A DNA stretch of 64,000 nt from the NCBI RefSeq assembly GCF_020103695.1, contig NZ_JAHXBF010000023.1, forward strand, positions 145,585 to 209,584, read 5' to 3'. A program made the position numbers and the translations under genes. Every line of letters begins with the position of its first letter. Positions within the stretch are counted from its first letter, which is position 1. A model generated the notes under the pieces. The model saw only the letters and a list, made by a program, of their open reading frames with translations. It searched no databases and was not told the DNA's origin. Shown piece after piece: positions 1 through 10,747 of this stretch. Source of the DNA: Hyalangium versicolor. GTDB lineage: Bacteria; Myxococcota; Myxococcia; Myxococcales; Myxococcaceae.

Positions 1-659
<659 letters not shown>

Positions 660-679
<20 letters not shown>

Positions 680-1535
680 CTTTCCTCCTCCACAGGAAGG
701 CCAGGGTCATTCCAGAGACGATGTGCCAGATACCCCACAGGCTGGCGATCACCACCATGCCTGGGTCGGCCTTGAACTGGACCGCGATGATGCCCAGCGC
801 CAGCCCCGAGTTCTGCATCCCGCCCTCAATCATCACCGCGCGACGGTCTCGCTCGGGCACGCGCATCGCCATGGACGAGATCCACCCGAACGCCAACCCC
901 AGCGCGTTGTGCAGCACTACGAGCGCGAAGCGCGGAAGGATCTGCGCGGTGAGCAGGTGGCGCTCGTGGACCACTCCGAGCACGATGAAGGCCACCAGCG
1001 CGGCAAGGCTGAGGTTCCCCAACGGCTTCTGCAGCTTCGCGGTGAGCCCCGGCAGCCAGTGGCCGAACATCAGACCCAGCCCCATCGGCACCGCGAGCAG
1101 GAACACCAAGCTGAGCCACAGGCCCGAGGGGTCCAACTCCAGCGTGCGCAGCCAGGAAGCGGTCGCCGGGTTGGTGCTGATCATCCAGCTGAAATGAAAC
1201 GGCGTGAGCACCAACGCCAGCAGGCTGGCCACGGCCGAGATGCTCACGGAGAGCGCGGTGTTTCCGCCACCTTGATGGGTGATGACGTTGCTGAGGCTGC
1301 CGCCCGGGCAGGCCGCTACGAGGATCATCGCCGCCTCGACATTGGGCGGCAGGTCGAGCGCCAGGGTCACCAGCCACGTGCCCACGGGCAGCAACACGAA
1401 TTGAGGGATGAGTCCGCAGATGACGCTGTGGGGCATCCGCGCGACGCGCCGGAAGTCCTCCACCCGCAGCTCCAACGCCACCGAGAACACCAGGAGCGCG
1501 AGCACGAGGCTCAACACGAGCTGCTGCGAGGACAT
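660..1535 (-). CDS. Bile acid:sodium symporter (BASS) family transporter
   Basis: A 291-residue, very hydrophobic protein with 8-10 predicted membrane segments. It carries BASS-like motifs: ACPGGSLSNVITH near residues 82-94 (the family's discontinuous-helix region) and EGGMQNSGLALG in the C-terminal half, the second crossover motif. Members are inner-membrane secondary transporters of organic anions, usually sodium-coupled. The ATG at 1535 was chosen because it directly precedes the first membrane segment; a TTG at 1556 would add seven residues, and its GGAGG could instead serve as a distant ribosome site for 1535. It lies first in a two-gene unit with the amidohydrolase, overlapping it by 20 bases. 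The substrate cannot be read from the sequence; uptake of an acylated amino acid or similar organic acid is only suggested by the neighbour. Confidence 0.85.
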
Positions 1536-1737
1536 GAAGGGGGTGGACCTCCGCAAGCGGCACCCTCGCCGCTGATGCGGTCAGCCTAACGAGGGTTGCC
1601 GGTGGCGCCTATCCCTACCCTCTCCGGACAGTGCCTCCTCGCTCGCTCCTTCCCTTCTGGACTGGGGTTTACCCCAGGGCCTGCCTCGAGTGAGGCTCCC
1701 GGGGAAAGCCCTGCACGATGCGGCAGTCCGCGGGGCC

Positions 1738-1805
1738 GGCACCGGTGCTGGACCGGTCCTACCAGCATACCAGTGGGTACAAACCGCGCCCGACAGGGCC
1801 CCCTC
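1738..1805 (+). repeat. Dispersed hairpin repeat, copy A
   Basis: This intergenic block has an imperfect inverted repeat (ACCGGT...ACCAGT) followed by ACCGCGCCCGACAGGG. The same arrangement recurs at 16081-16148 and 41889-41955 (both reverse orientation) and at 24665-24730 (same orientation). All four share ACCGCGCCCG and a flanking self-complementary segment. It lies about 25 bases before the small gene at 1829, so it may form part of that gene's leader. Confidence 0.6.
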
Positions 1806-1828
1806 GTTCGGCGTATGAGAGCCCCACC

Positions 1829-2155
1829 ATGGCAACGATATTCGAGTTCCTGAAGAGGGTCGAACAACGCCCAGGCATGTTCCTGTACGCTGACGAAGAG
1901 GATTGGGAACTCCAGTTTCGCAACCTGAAGATGCTGCTCATCGGCTACGAGCAGGCCCTCTGGAATCACAAGCTGGATGAGCCCGGTAGGGACTTCCTGG
2001 ACCAATTCGGTGCCTACCTGTTCGAGAAGTACGGCTGGAGCTCATCGTCGGGCCCCATCGCCGCGATACTGCGCGAGACGCCCAGTCCCCACGAGGCCTG
2101 GAGGACCTTCTGGCGAGAGGTCTGGGCCTTCCGGGACTCGATGCTCAAGAACTGA
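1829..2155 (+). CDS. Small hypothetical protein, possibly immunity-protein-like
   Basis: A 108-residue soluble protein, acidic and aromatic-rich. It begins MATIFEFLKRVEQRPGMFLY. The RPGM-[FY]-L pattern near the N-terminus followed by a helix ending in L.GYE resembles small proteins thought to act as immunity partners of polymorphic toxins; this similarity is by eye only. No signal peptide or membrane segment is visible. The ATG at 1829 was preferred to an upstream in-frame ATG at 1718 because the intervening sequence is low in coding character and contains the dispersed repeat. No toxin gene is adjacent, so the immunity idea is weak and the gene is best treated as an orphan. A strong hairpin follows its stop codon. 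Confidence 0.7.
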   Translation: MATIFEFLKRVEQRPGMFLYADEEDWELQFRNLKMLLIGYEQALWNHKLDEPGRDFLDQFGAYLFEKYGWSSSSGPIAAILRETPSPHEAWRTFWREVWAFRDSMLKN

Positions 2156-2187
2156 GGGCGCGCACCTCGTTCAAGATGCGCGCCCTC
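2154..2187. terminator. Bidirectional hairpin terminator
   Basis: A perfect 11-bp inverted repeat, GAGGGCGCGCA and TGCGCGCCCTC, with a 12-base loop. It starts at the stop codon of the small gene ending at 2155 and lies just before the stop of the opposing cytochrome gene at 2213. No T-run follows, so it may act as a GC-rich hairpin barrier rather than a classical intrinsic terminator. Confidence 0.6.
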
Positions 2188-2212
2188 GCCTGCTGATAAC
2201 CCTGTCAGCCCG

Positions 2213-3064
2213 TCAGTGCTTGCCGAACTCCAGCGGCACGCCCTTGCGCCGGGCGTAGATGAACGCCTCGAGCGCCTTCATCTTCGGGTCGTCATCCGCC
2301 AGCGGCTTGCCTCGCACCGGGTTCTGGATGCACCAGTTGATCATGTCGCGCAGCATCGCCACGCGCCCCAGTTGTACCTGGTACTTCGGGTACGTCTCCG
2401 GGTGCGTGTTCGCCGCGTCCGGGTGGCACATGTCGCACGACACCGCGATGGTGCCTCCCAGCGCATCCGCGTCGTGGAACACCCGGTTGCCCTCCTCCAC
2501 GAACGCCTTCGTGGACTCGGCCCAGATCGCCTCGTCCCGTTCGCTGAACGAGCCATAGGTATGGCCCGACTGGATGTTCGTCTTCAACTGAGCCCCGGCC
2601 TGAGGAGCGCCCGAGGCAGAGGTCGGCCCCGCCGTCCCCACCGAGCTGCCCGCCGCCGGCTTCTGCGGCGTGGGCGAGACCGCCGGAGGGCTGCGAGGGC
2701 CCTGTGGATTGGGGCTCGGCGGAGGCGTTGGAGCCTGCGCCACCAGCTGCCCGGACGCGGGCGCGGGCACGTCGTCCCAGTTCGCGTTCGGGTTCTTGCG
2801 GCGCCACTCTTCCATCAACTGGCCCGTCACCTGGAGTGCCTGGGAGCGAGACATCTTCCCGCCCTCCTTTACCCCCTTCACCTCCATGGCCGTCTCGCCG
2901 TCGCACAGGCCGACGACGAGGTTGCCTTTCTTCGAGGCCGGCAGCTTGTGCTCGGGCAGCGGCTTCTTCTCGAGCAGCGGCGACGGCTCGGTGGCCAGCG
3001 CCGCGCCTCCCGCGATGGACGTCAGCGCGGCGAGCGCCGTGAGGAGCTTCGTTCGGAGAGTCAT
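2213..3064 (-). CDS. Exported monoheme c-type cytochrome
   Basis: A 283-residue protein with an N-terminal signal peptide (hydrophobic residues 5-25, ending near ALATEP). A Pro/Ala/Ser-rich linker occupies about residues 100-165. A C-terminal cytochrome domain carries a single CDMCH haem site (C210, C213, H214), with a later conserved segment INWCIQNPVRGKPL and a terminal helix ending at residue 283. The C-terminal pattern resembles SoxA-like and related periplasmic cytochromes. The ATG at 3064 is preceded by GAGAGGAAG. It lies 13 bases after the metallophosphoesterase gene and is third in the operon with the MauG-like peroxidase, so it probably passes electrons to or from that enzyme in the periplasm (inference). 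The exact partner and substrate are unknown. Confidence 0.85.
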   Translation of the reverse strand: MTLRTKLLTALAALTSIAGGAALATEPSPLLEKKPLPEHKLPASKKGNLVVGLCDGETAMEVKGVKEGGKMSRSQALQVTGQLMEEWRRKNPNANWDDVPAPASGQLVAQAPTPPPSPNPQGPRSPPAVSPTPQKPAAGSSVGTAGPTSASGAPQAGAQLKTNIQSGHTYGSFSERDEAIWAESTKAFVEEGNRVFHDADALGGTIAVSCDMCHPDAANTHPETYPKYQVQLGRVAMLRDMINWCIQNPVRGKPLADDDPKMKALEAFIYARRKGVPLEFGKH

Positions 3065-3077
3065 ATCGGCTTCCTCT

Positions 3078-4202
3078 CTAGTAGCTGGGGAGCTTGGTGC
3101 GCGGCGGTGCATCCGAGGCGCCGTTGGACGAGAGATAGCTCGCACGCACGGTGATCGGATTGCGCTGCCACAGGTTGTAGACCTTGTTGACGAGCCCGGA
3201 CTCGAGCACGTCCACCCGCCCATCTCCGCACCCGTCGAACTGGCTGAACGGATCCGGGCGGTTCATCTGCACGGTGACCTTGGGCAGGCCCTCGGGCGCA
3301 TACGGCCACGGCCACGCGGTGGACAGCATGCCGTGGAACTGGATGTTCCCAATCCGGTTGGTGAGCAACTGGTGCGTGTGCCCGTGAATCACCGTCACCT
3401 TGTCGAACGGCTTGAGGATGGCCTGCACCTCGTCCGCGTCGTCTGTCCAGAAGTTCCACGGCCGGTAGTACTTGTAGAGCGGCGAGTGGCTGAACACGAT
3501 GACCGGCGTCTTCTTGTCCACCTTGGCCAGGTCCTGCTGCAGCCACGTGCGCTGCTCTCCGCCCACCTCGAAGCGGGACTGGATGCCATTGTCCAGGCCG
3601 GCGACGATCTTCATCCGCTCCATGGGAGACAGACCCCGCTCCGTCCAGAAGTCCTTCTCCAGGATGGAGTTGAGCACCACGAAGTGGATGCCCTTGTGGT
3701 CGAACGAGTAGTTGGGCGCGCCGAACAGCTCGCGCCACTTCTCGCCCATGTCGAGGAACCAGTCGTGCTCCCCGACCATCATCTTCACCGGCGCCTTCAC
3801 GCTCTTGAGGATCTGCGCGCCCAGCGCCAGTTCCTCGGCCTGTCCCAGCTGCGCCAGGTCTCCGCCGAAGAGGACGAAGTCCGGCTGCGGATCCAGCGCG
3901 TTCACGTCATCCACCGCCTTGAGGATGGCGCGCACGAACCGGTCGTTCAGCTCCTTCTTGTACAGGTGCGTGTCCGAGATGTACGCGAAGGTGAAGCGCG
4001 GCTTGTCCGTGCTGCCCTGCGCCTCGGCCACCTGGACGAGCTGGAAGCTGTTCGGAGTGATGAGCCCCATGCCGGCGGCCACACCCGCGGACATGCCCGC
4101 CACGCGCAGGAAGGCGCGGCGGTCCAGCCGCTTCAACCCGTCGAACAGCTCCTGGCGCTCCTCGTAGTACTTCGTCTCGACGCTCTTGAACTTGTTGGAC
4201 AT
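3078..4202 (-). CDS. Tat-exported calcineurin-like metallophosphoesterase
   Basis: A 374-residue protein with a twin-arginine signal, DRRAFLRV around residues 27-34, then a hydrophobic stretch to about residue 60. The mature domain has the calcineurin-like phosphoesterase motifs in order: SDTH (D77, H79), GGDL, GEHD (in place of the usual GNHD), FSHSPL and GHTH. These bind a dinuclear metal centre and hydrolyse phosphate esters. Export folded through Tat fits a metal cofactor loaded in the cytoplasm. It is the middle gene of an operon between a MauG-like di-haem peroxidase (12 bases upstream) and a cytochrome c (13 bases downstream). Pairing a phosphoesterase with two haem proteins is unusual and its physiological substrate is unknown. 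Confidence 0.9.
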   Translation of the reverse strand: MSNKFKSVETKYYEERQELFDGLKRLDRRAFLRVAGMSAGVAAGMGLITPNSFQLVQVAEAQGSTDKPRFTFAYISDTHLYKKELNDRFVRAILKAVDDVNALDPQPDFVLFGGDLAQLGQAEELALGAQILKSVKAPVKMMVGEHDWFLDMGEKWRELFGAPNYSFDHKGIHFVVLNSILEKDFWTERGLSPMERMKIVAGLDNGIQSRFEVGGEQRTWLQQDLAKVDKKTPVIVFSHSPLYKYYRPWNFWTDDADEVQAILKPFDKVTVIHGHTHQLLTNRIGNIQFHGMLSTAWPWPYAPEGLPKVTVQMNRPDPFSQFDGCGDGRVDVLESGLVNKVYNLWQRNPITVRASYLSSNGASDAPPRTKLPSY

Positions 4203-4214
4203 GGTGCGCCTCCC

Positions 4215-5525
<1,311 letters not shown>

Positions 5526-5722
5526 GAGCAACCCTCCCAGGGCCGGGAGGTGTGTCGCGGCGAAGTCCGCGGAGCCCCCGGCCACAGGCATGCAGGCAAG
5601 CACCCGTCCTCCCTACCCGTCACGTTTCGACTCGCCAGACGACCCGCCAGTGTTGACCAGCCGTCACCCGGTGTTGCTTCCAAGGGAAGGTTCCGACACT
5701 CACGAGACACGAGGAGGAAGCG

Positions 5723-5962
5723 ATGATCGACCCGGGGGAGTTGCACGAGGGAATGACGGTCAGGGACGTTGACGGGCGCAAGCTCGGCACGGTGGGCAAC
5801 ATGGGGGCCACGCAGTTCGAGCTGGAGCAGGGTTCGCCAGCCCGGCGCGACTTCGTGGTCCATGTGCATCAGGTGGCTCGCGTCCAGGAGCGAGACGTCT
5901 TCCTTCATCCCCACCCGCGCGTCGCGGTTCCCCCCGAAGAGGAGGAGCTCCTCCGGCGCTAG
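5723..5962 (+). CDS. Small PRC-barrel/DUF2171-like protein
   Basis: A 79-residue soluble protein with GAGGAGGAAGCG before the ATG. The segment GMTVRDVDGRKLGTVGNMG resembles the first strands of PRC-barrel and DUF2171 proteins, which are small beta-barrels found in RNA-processing and photosynthetic-complex assembly proteins or as general stress proteins. The C-terminus is acidic (PPEEEELLRR). It stands divergent from the haem-protein operon across 197 bases and its stop overlaps the 3' end of the opposing DUF2156 gene by four bases. No specific function can be given. Confidence 0.75.
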   Translation: MIDPGELHEGMTVRDVDGRKLGTVGNMGATQFELEQGSPARRDFVVHVHQVARVQERDVFLHPHPRVAVPPEEEELLRR

Positions 5963-7326
5963 AACCGGGGCGGGGGATGGCGCCACGCCCACCCAAGCAG
6001 GCCGGCTGCCGTGGCAGGGGCCAGGAGGGAGACCGTGATGATGACCCAGTCGAGCGCTCCCTGGGCGCGTGGCGTGTTGTAGACGGCGGCCTGCCAGGCC
6101 GTCAGGCAGGTATCCAAGGCGATGACGCCGCCGAGCAACCCCGCCAGCCACGAGCGCCAGCGGTGGAGCAACCCGAAGAGCGCCCCGGTCAGCCCCACGT
6201 CGAAGAGCACCCACGCCCATTGGACACCGCGGGAGGGGAAGTGTGTCGTGCTGACGGGGAGCGCCAGCAGCACCGTCCAGGGGATGAGCAGCATCGCCAG
6301 CATGCGGACGATCAGATCCGCGCGCCGCAGCAGGGTGGACACACCGAAGCGCAGAAAGCTGCCCCGAGCGAAGGCACGCAGGGCGTCATACATGGGCCAC
6401 ACGTTGCTGGTGCGCGTGGGCCAGGCCAGGTGGATGACGTCCCACGCGTGTGGCCTCAACCGGGCCTTGAAGGCGCGCAGGCCCTCGAAGTCGAACAGCG
6501 CCGAGCCCCAGAACCTCGCCGCGCGCAGCCAGGGCGCCACCTCTCCCGAGAGTGGCGCCAGCCCCAGCGTCACATAGCGCCGACCGTCCTGGGCGGCGGC
6601 GCGCATGGCCGCGTCGACCATCAACTCCGTCGAGCCATTGGGCGCCCGGGGATCCCGGACCACATGCTGAAGCAGCCACCCCTGCCTTGCGAAGATGGGA
6701 GCAGCCGACAGGAAGCACACCACCTGGCCCTTCAGCTCTCCCACGAAGGCGCGGCGCTCCTCGGGGAACTCGAACGGAGAGACCTGGACGAGGAAGCCCA
6801 TGGGTGCCATCCGCCGCGAGGCGAACCAGCGCTCTAGCAGCCGCTCCACCGCTCGCCGCGTGGGGTGCTCGGGATTCCTCAACTCCTCCGGAGCCACCGG
6901 GCGCACGGTGACGCCTCGGGCGCGAGCGCGGCGGAGCTGTTCGCGCAGGCTGCGGCTGGAGCGCAGCGTCTCCTCCCAACGCTGGGGCTCCCACGTCGGC
7001 TGCTCACCGATGGGCATCATCTCCACCGGGACGAACTCGGCGAAGCGCGCCTCCGTGGCGAAGAAGCAGACCCGCCGGCCCCGCGCCTGCGCCGCCGCCT
7101 CGAAGTCAGCGGCCACCTGCGCCAGGCGCTCGGGCGGACCAATGGGCGCTCCCGCCGCCACCCACGCTCCCCCCGTGTCCACGTACGCGACGCACGCATC
7201 CGCCGCGTCGTCGAACCAGTAGTGGAACCCTGGATCCAGCACCTGGAAGGAGGTGGAGTTCCAACCGTACCGCTTGAGCAGCTCGAGGACCCGATCGTGT
7301 TCGCGCTGGGGTGAGGGTTCGTCCAT
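5959..7326 (-). CDS. DUF2156 / MprF-type aminoacyltransferase-domain membrane protein
   Basis: A 455-residue protein. Residues 1 to about 320 match the DUF2156 / phosphatidylglycerol lysyltransferase C-terminal fold (two GNAT-like lobes), with recognisable WFDD, GAPIGPPE, QLRRARARGV and LQHVVRDPRAPNG segments. Residues about 325-455 hold four or five hydrophobic helices. In MprF the synthase domain transfers Lys or Ala from tRNA to phosphatidylglycerol, which reduces membrane negative charge. Here the order is inverted (catalytic domain first, short membrane region last), and the flippase-sized N-terminal membrane block is missing. It follows the ClC gene by nine bases and the MarR gene beyond it, so it probably belongs to an envelope-stress operon. 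The substrate lipid is not established. Confidence 0.8.
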   Translation of the reverse strand: MDEPSPQREHDRVLELLKRYGWNSTSFQVLDPGFHYWFDDAADACVAYVDTGGAWVAAGAPIGPPERLAQVAADFEAAAQARGRRVCFFATEARFAEFVPVEMMPIGEQPTWEPQRWEETLRSSRSLREQLRRARARGVTVRPVAPEELRNPEHPTRRAVERLLERWFASRRMAPMGFLVQVSPFEFPEERRAFVGELKGQVVCFLSAAPIFARQGWLLQHVVRDPRAPNGSTELMVDAAMRAAAQDGRRYVTLGLAPLSGEVAPWLRAARFWGSALFDFEGLRAFKARLRPHAWDVIHLAWPTRTSNVWPMYDALRAFARGSFLRFGVSTLLRRADLIVRMLAMLLIPWTVLLALPVSTTHFPSRGVQWAWVLFDVGLTGALFGLLHRWRSWLAGLLGGVIALDTCLTAWQAAVYNTPRAQGALDWVIITVSLLAPATAAGLLGWAWRHPPPRF

Positions 7327-7335
7327 GGAGCAGGT

Positions 7336-9222
7336 TCAGGCGGGGCTCGGCACGCGCGAGCCCGGAGGAGTCCTCGTGCCTCCGATACCTTGCTCGCGTC
7401 GCAAGGCGTCGTCCAGCCGCCGCTGGTGGGCGGCGAGCAGATCGCTCCGGGTGAGGATGCCCACCACCCGTGTCGGCGCGTCGCGGCGCACCACCGGCAG
7501 GCGGCCCACCCCCTCGGACACCATGTGGTCCGCCGCCTCGCGCAACGAGCAGTCGTCGAAGACGACGGCCGCGGAACGGCGAACCACGTCGCGCACCCGC
7601 CGCCCGGCCGGCTCCGTCCCGTCCAGCAGATCCCTCCGGGTGACAACGCCCACGATCTGACCGTCCGCGCCCACCACCGGGAAGCCCTGGTGGCTGGTTC
7701 CCGCCACGCCCGAGGCAAGCCACGCCCGGACCTTCTCCAGGGCCTCGTCCGCCGCCAGGGTGACGACCTGCCGCAGCCCGAAATCCCGCACGAGCGCATG
7801 GGCCAGCGCATCCACGGCATACTCAGTGGGGACCCGAGCGCCCCGGCGAGCGATCTTCTCCGTCATGATGGAGTGCCGCATGAGGAGCGTGGAGACCAGG
7901 TAGGCCGCCGTGCACCCGCCGAGCAGGGGCAACAGGCCCAGGGGCTGGCGCGTCGTCTCGAAGGCGAACACCACCGAGGCGAGCAGCGCCCGCGAAGCGC
8001 CCGCGAAGATGGCGGCCATGCCCACCAGCGCTGCGATCCGGATGTCCACCCCCAACCCCGGGGCCAGCCATACGAGCAGGGAGCCCAGCGCCGAGCCGAT
8101 TCCTCCGCCCATGGTGAAGAGCGGGGCCAGCGTGCCGCCCGAGGTGCCGCTGCCGAGCGCGATGGACCACGAGATGAACTTCATGAGGCAGAAGAACAGC
8201 ATCGCCGCGCCGATGAACCGGCCGCTGATGATGTCCTCGATGTTGGTGTAGCCCACGCCCAGCGTGCGCGGGGAGAAGTACCCCACCACGCCCACCACCA
8301 GGCCACCCAGCGCCGGCCACCACATCCAATGGAGCGGCAGCTTCTCGAAGGCGTCCTCGATGATGTACACCGCGCGGGTGGCGAACACGGAGGCCAGCCC
8401 GACCACCGCGCCCAGCAGGATGTAGCAAGCGAGCGCGGCGCCTCCCGGCTGTACCAGGTCCGGCATGCCGAACGCCGGCGCGCCTCCATTGAAGGCGATG
8501 CGCACACCCGTGGCAGTGGCCGTGGCCAGCGCCACCGGGATGACCGAGCGCGGGCGGTACTCGAACAGCAGCAGCTCCACCGCGAGCAGTACCGCGGAGA
8601 CGGGTGCTCCGAACGTGGCCGCCATGCCCGCCGCGGCGCCGGCCGCGAGCAGGGCCTTGCGCTCGTTCGCGGTGACCTTCAGCAACTGCCCCACGAGCGA
8701 ACCGAGCGCCCCACCCGTGGCGATGATGGGCCCCTCCGCTCCGAAGGGCCCGCCGGTGCCAATGGCTACCGCCGACGACAGCGGCTTGAGGAACGTCACG
8801 CGGGGAGGGATGCGGCTCTGGTTGAAGAGGACCTGCTCCATCGCCTCGGGGATGCCGTGGCCGCGGATGGCCCGTGAGCCATAGCGCGCCATGAAACCCA
8901 CCGCGATCGCGCCCAGCACCGGGATGACGATGACCCAAGGCCCCAGCGCGTGGTCCGCCGGAGAGACGGGCGCGACGGAGAGCCGGCCAAAGAAGGCCAG
9001 GTTCGTGAAGAAGTGGATGAGCCGCGTGAGCACCTGCGCCACGAAGCCCGCGGCGATGGCCAGGAGGATGGCGATGCCGCTGATAAGCACAACGCGGCGA
9101 TCCACCGGCTCCAGCGCGGTGGGGGCACGCACGCTCTCCAGCGTGGGGCCCATCGAGGGAGCGATCGGGATCACTTCGGGGGAGATGCCCTCGGAGACTT
9201 GGGTGAGCTCAGGCTTCTTCAT
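7336..9222 (-). CDS. ClC-type chloride channel/antiporter with CBS pair
   Basis: A 628-residue membrane protein. The ClC core (about residues 35-450) contains the selectivity-filter motifs GHGIPEAMEQ, FGAEGP (with the gating glutamate) and GSGTSGGTLAP. The C-terminal part (about 475-610) contains two CBS-like repeats (QGFPVVGADGQIVGVVTRRDLL and a second copy ending VGILTRSDLL), which often bind adenine nucleotides. Members move Cl- across the inner membrane, some in exchange for protons. The ATG at 9222 starts inside the last codons of the MarR gene (14-base overlap), suggesting translational coupling. Location between a MarR repressor and a lipid-modifying enzyme suggests a role in acid or cationic-peptide stress (inference). 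Whether it is channel or exchanger is not decided here. Confidence 0.92.
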   Translation of the reverse strand: MKKPELTQVSEGISPEVIPIAPSMGPTLESVRAPTALEPVDRRVVLISGIAILLAIAAGFVAQVLTRLIHFFTNLAFFGRLSVAPVSPADHALGPWVIVIPVLGAIAVGFMARYGSRAIRGHGIPEAMEQVLFNQSRIPPRVTFLKPLSSAVAIGTGGPFGAEGPIIATGGALGSLVGQLLKVTANERKALLAAGAAAGMAATFGAPVSAVLLAVELLLFEYRPRSVIPVALATATATGVRIAFNGGAPAFGMPDLVQPGGAALACYILLGAVVGLASVFATRAVYIIEDAFEKLPLHWMWWPALGGLVVGVVGYFSPRTLGVGYTNIEDIISGRFIGAAMLFFCLMKFISWSIALGSGTSGGTLAPLFTMGGGIGSALGSLLVWLAPGLGVDIRIAALVGMAAIFAGASRALLASVVFAFETTRQPLGLLPLLGGCTAAYLVSTLLMRHSIMTEKIARRGARVPTEYAVDALAHALVRDFGLRQVVTLAADEALEKVRAWLASGVAGTSHQGFPVVGADGQIVGVVTRRDLLDGTEPAGRRVRDVVRRSAAVVFDDCSLREAADHMVSEGVGRLPVVRRDAPTRVVGILTRSDLLAAHQRRLDDALRREQGIGGTRTPPGSRVPSPA

Positions 9223-9775
9223 GGTTCCGTGTCCGCTTGCGGCGCCCGGCCGGCGCCTCGTCTTCGAAAAAGAGGGTAGGAGCTTCGACATCGGCGCCGC
9301 TCTCCCGGACCAGCTCCAGCAGTCCCCGGGCGAGCGCTCCACGCTCAGCGGCCTTCATGCGGCGCAACCCGGAGATGAGGCGAGCCTGGGCCATGGGCGG
9401 CGCGCGGCCCAGGAGCGTGCGCCCGGCGGGAGTGAGTGCCACCTCCGCGCGGCGGGCGTCCGATTCGGAAGTCCTCCGGCTGACGAGGCCCCGCTCGATG
9501 AGCCGGCTGACGACGACCGAGACGGAGCTCTGGTGCGTGAGCGTGCGCTCGGCCAGCTCTCCGATGGAGCAGGCCCCCGCCTCCGCCAACTGCTGCAGGA
9601 CGAAGAGCTGGGCTCCGCTGATTCCCACCACCCGCTCCGAGGCCCGGGCCGACACGCGCAGCAGCCGCACGATGCGCCGGATGGAGTCCATCACCGTGCG
9701 GATGTCCTCCGTGTCCTCCGCGCCCTTCTCTCGGGAGCGCGCCGCACGCGGACGGGGATTTGTATGGGAGCCCAT
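9209..9775 (-). CDS. MarR-family transcriptional regulator
   Basis: A 188-residue winged-helix regulator. The core (about residues 45-150) shows the MarR pattern: a dimerisation helix, LQQLAEAGACSIGELAERT, the recognition helix region HQSSVSVVVSRLIERGLV, and the wing SRRTSESDARRAEVALT. The C-terminus is basic (PAGRRKRTRNHEEA). The ATG at 9775 has GGAG six bases upstream. It is the first gene of the unit with the ClC channel and the DUF2156 protein and probably controls that unit, as MarR proteins commonly repress their own operons in response to small phenolic or cationic ligands. The 243-base region between this start and the divergent gene at 10019 should contain its operator, though no clear palindrome was identified. 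Confidence 0.9.
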   Translation of the reverse strand: MGSHTNPRPRAARSREKGAEDTEDIRTVMDSIRRIVRLLRVSARASERVVGISGAQLFVLQQLAEAGACSIGELAERTLTHQSSVSVVVSRLIERGLVSRRTSESDARRAEVALTPAGRTLLGRAPPMAQARLISGLRRMKAAERGALARGLLELVRESGADVEAPTLFFEDEAPAGRRKRTRNHEEA

Positions 9776-10018
9776 GTATTTCTCCGGGCCGAAGGTACGG
9801 CCCTGCGGGGCGCTTCGCAAGCACGGATGAACCGGCACGCACCTGCTCCCCCACCCGGTACCCTGACGGCCAGTGAGGCCATGGCGTCCCATAGGCCCAC
9901 CTCACCCCACCGCCGTCCTGTGCCGGGTGGTGGACACCCTGCCCGGGAGATCCGATCCAGGAAGGGCCGCTCCGATTAATACAGGACAGGCATCCCTCTC
10001 CTCGCAGGAGCGAGCGAT

Positions 10019-10747
10019 TTGAACCTTCGACTCCCTCTCGCCCGCCGGTTCGCCATGGCCGGGCTCCTCTGTCAGACGTTCCTCGGCGTGTGTCCCCTCT
10101 CCGCGCATGCGCAAGAGCAGGACGAGAGCCCCTCAGGCAACGGCCGGTTGCTCACCACCGAGTCCGCCACCGTCATCGCCCACCCGGTGCTAGGGCTGCA
10201 GCGCTCGGCGGTGCCGCTGGTGGCGGGGCTCGCATTGGATACCTCTCTGTACGCGGACCTGCTGCTGGCCCCCAACCTGGGCCTGCGCTGGGCGGTGGCG
10301 GCCGGGCCTCACCGGCTCGTGCTCGGCGCGCGCTACACGCACTTCGTGGGCGCCTCCGTCTACTCCTCCGTCGTCGAGTCCAACGAACCCGCCATCCAGA
10401 GCTTCGAGCCGAGCCTGTCGGGCCCCACCTTCTATGGCACCTATGGCCTGGTGCTGGGCCCCCTCACCGTCCAGGGCGAGGCGCGCTTCGCCCACTACGA
10501 GTCGGACTACCTGGCGGTGACGGGCGCGGCGGCCCTGCACCTCACCTCGACATGGTCGGTGATTGGCGAGGCCGGCGTGCGGCTGAAGGGCGGCTCCGAG
10601 CTGCGCGCCGCGGCGGGCGTGCGCTACGGGGGTGAGCACCTGGGCCTGGCCCTCGGCGCCGCCTACGTGGATATCGAAGACCCTGCCTTCCCCGGCGACA
10701 AGCTCCCCATCGTGCCTGCCTTTGACGTCTCCTGGACCTTCCGATGA
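10019..10747 (+). CDS. Exported, outer-membrane beta-barrel-like protein
   Basis: A 242-residue protein with a Sec signal peptide (residues about 1-31, ending SAHAQEQ). The mature part is made of alternating amphipathic strands separated by short turns (LVLGARYTHF, LTVQGEARFAHYES, WSVIGEAGVRLKG, LGLALGAAYVDI) and ends in an aromatic-basic pair, WTFR, as in outer-membrane barrels. A TTG start is used, with CAGGAG about nine bases upstream; an ATG 12 codons further on would also give a signal peptide. The stop overlaps the ATG of the following lipoprotein gene by four bases, so the two are coupled and their products may work together at the outer membrane. No specific family was recognised. Confidence 0.75.
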   Translation: MNLRLPLARRFAMAGLLCQTFLGVCPLSAHAQEQDESPSGNGRLLTTESATVIAHPVLGLQRSAVPLVAGLALDTSLYADLLLAPNLGLRWAVAAGPHRLVLGARYTHFVGASVYSSVVESNEPAIQSFEPSLSGPTFYGTYGLVLGPLTVQGEARFAHYESDYLAVTGAAALHLTSTWSVIGEAGVRLKGGSELRAAAGVRYGGEHLGLALGAAYVDIEDPAFPGDKLPIVPAFDVSWTFR

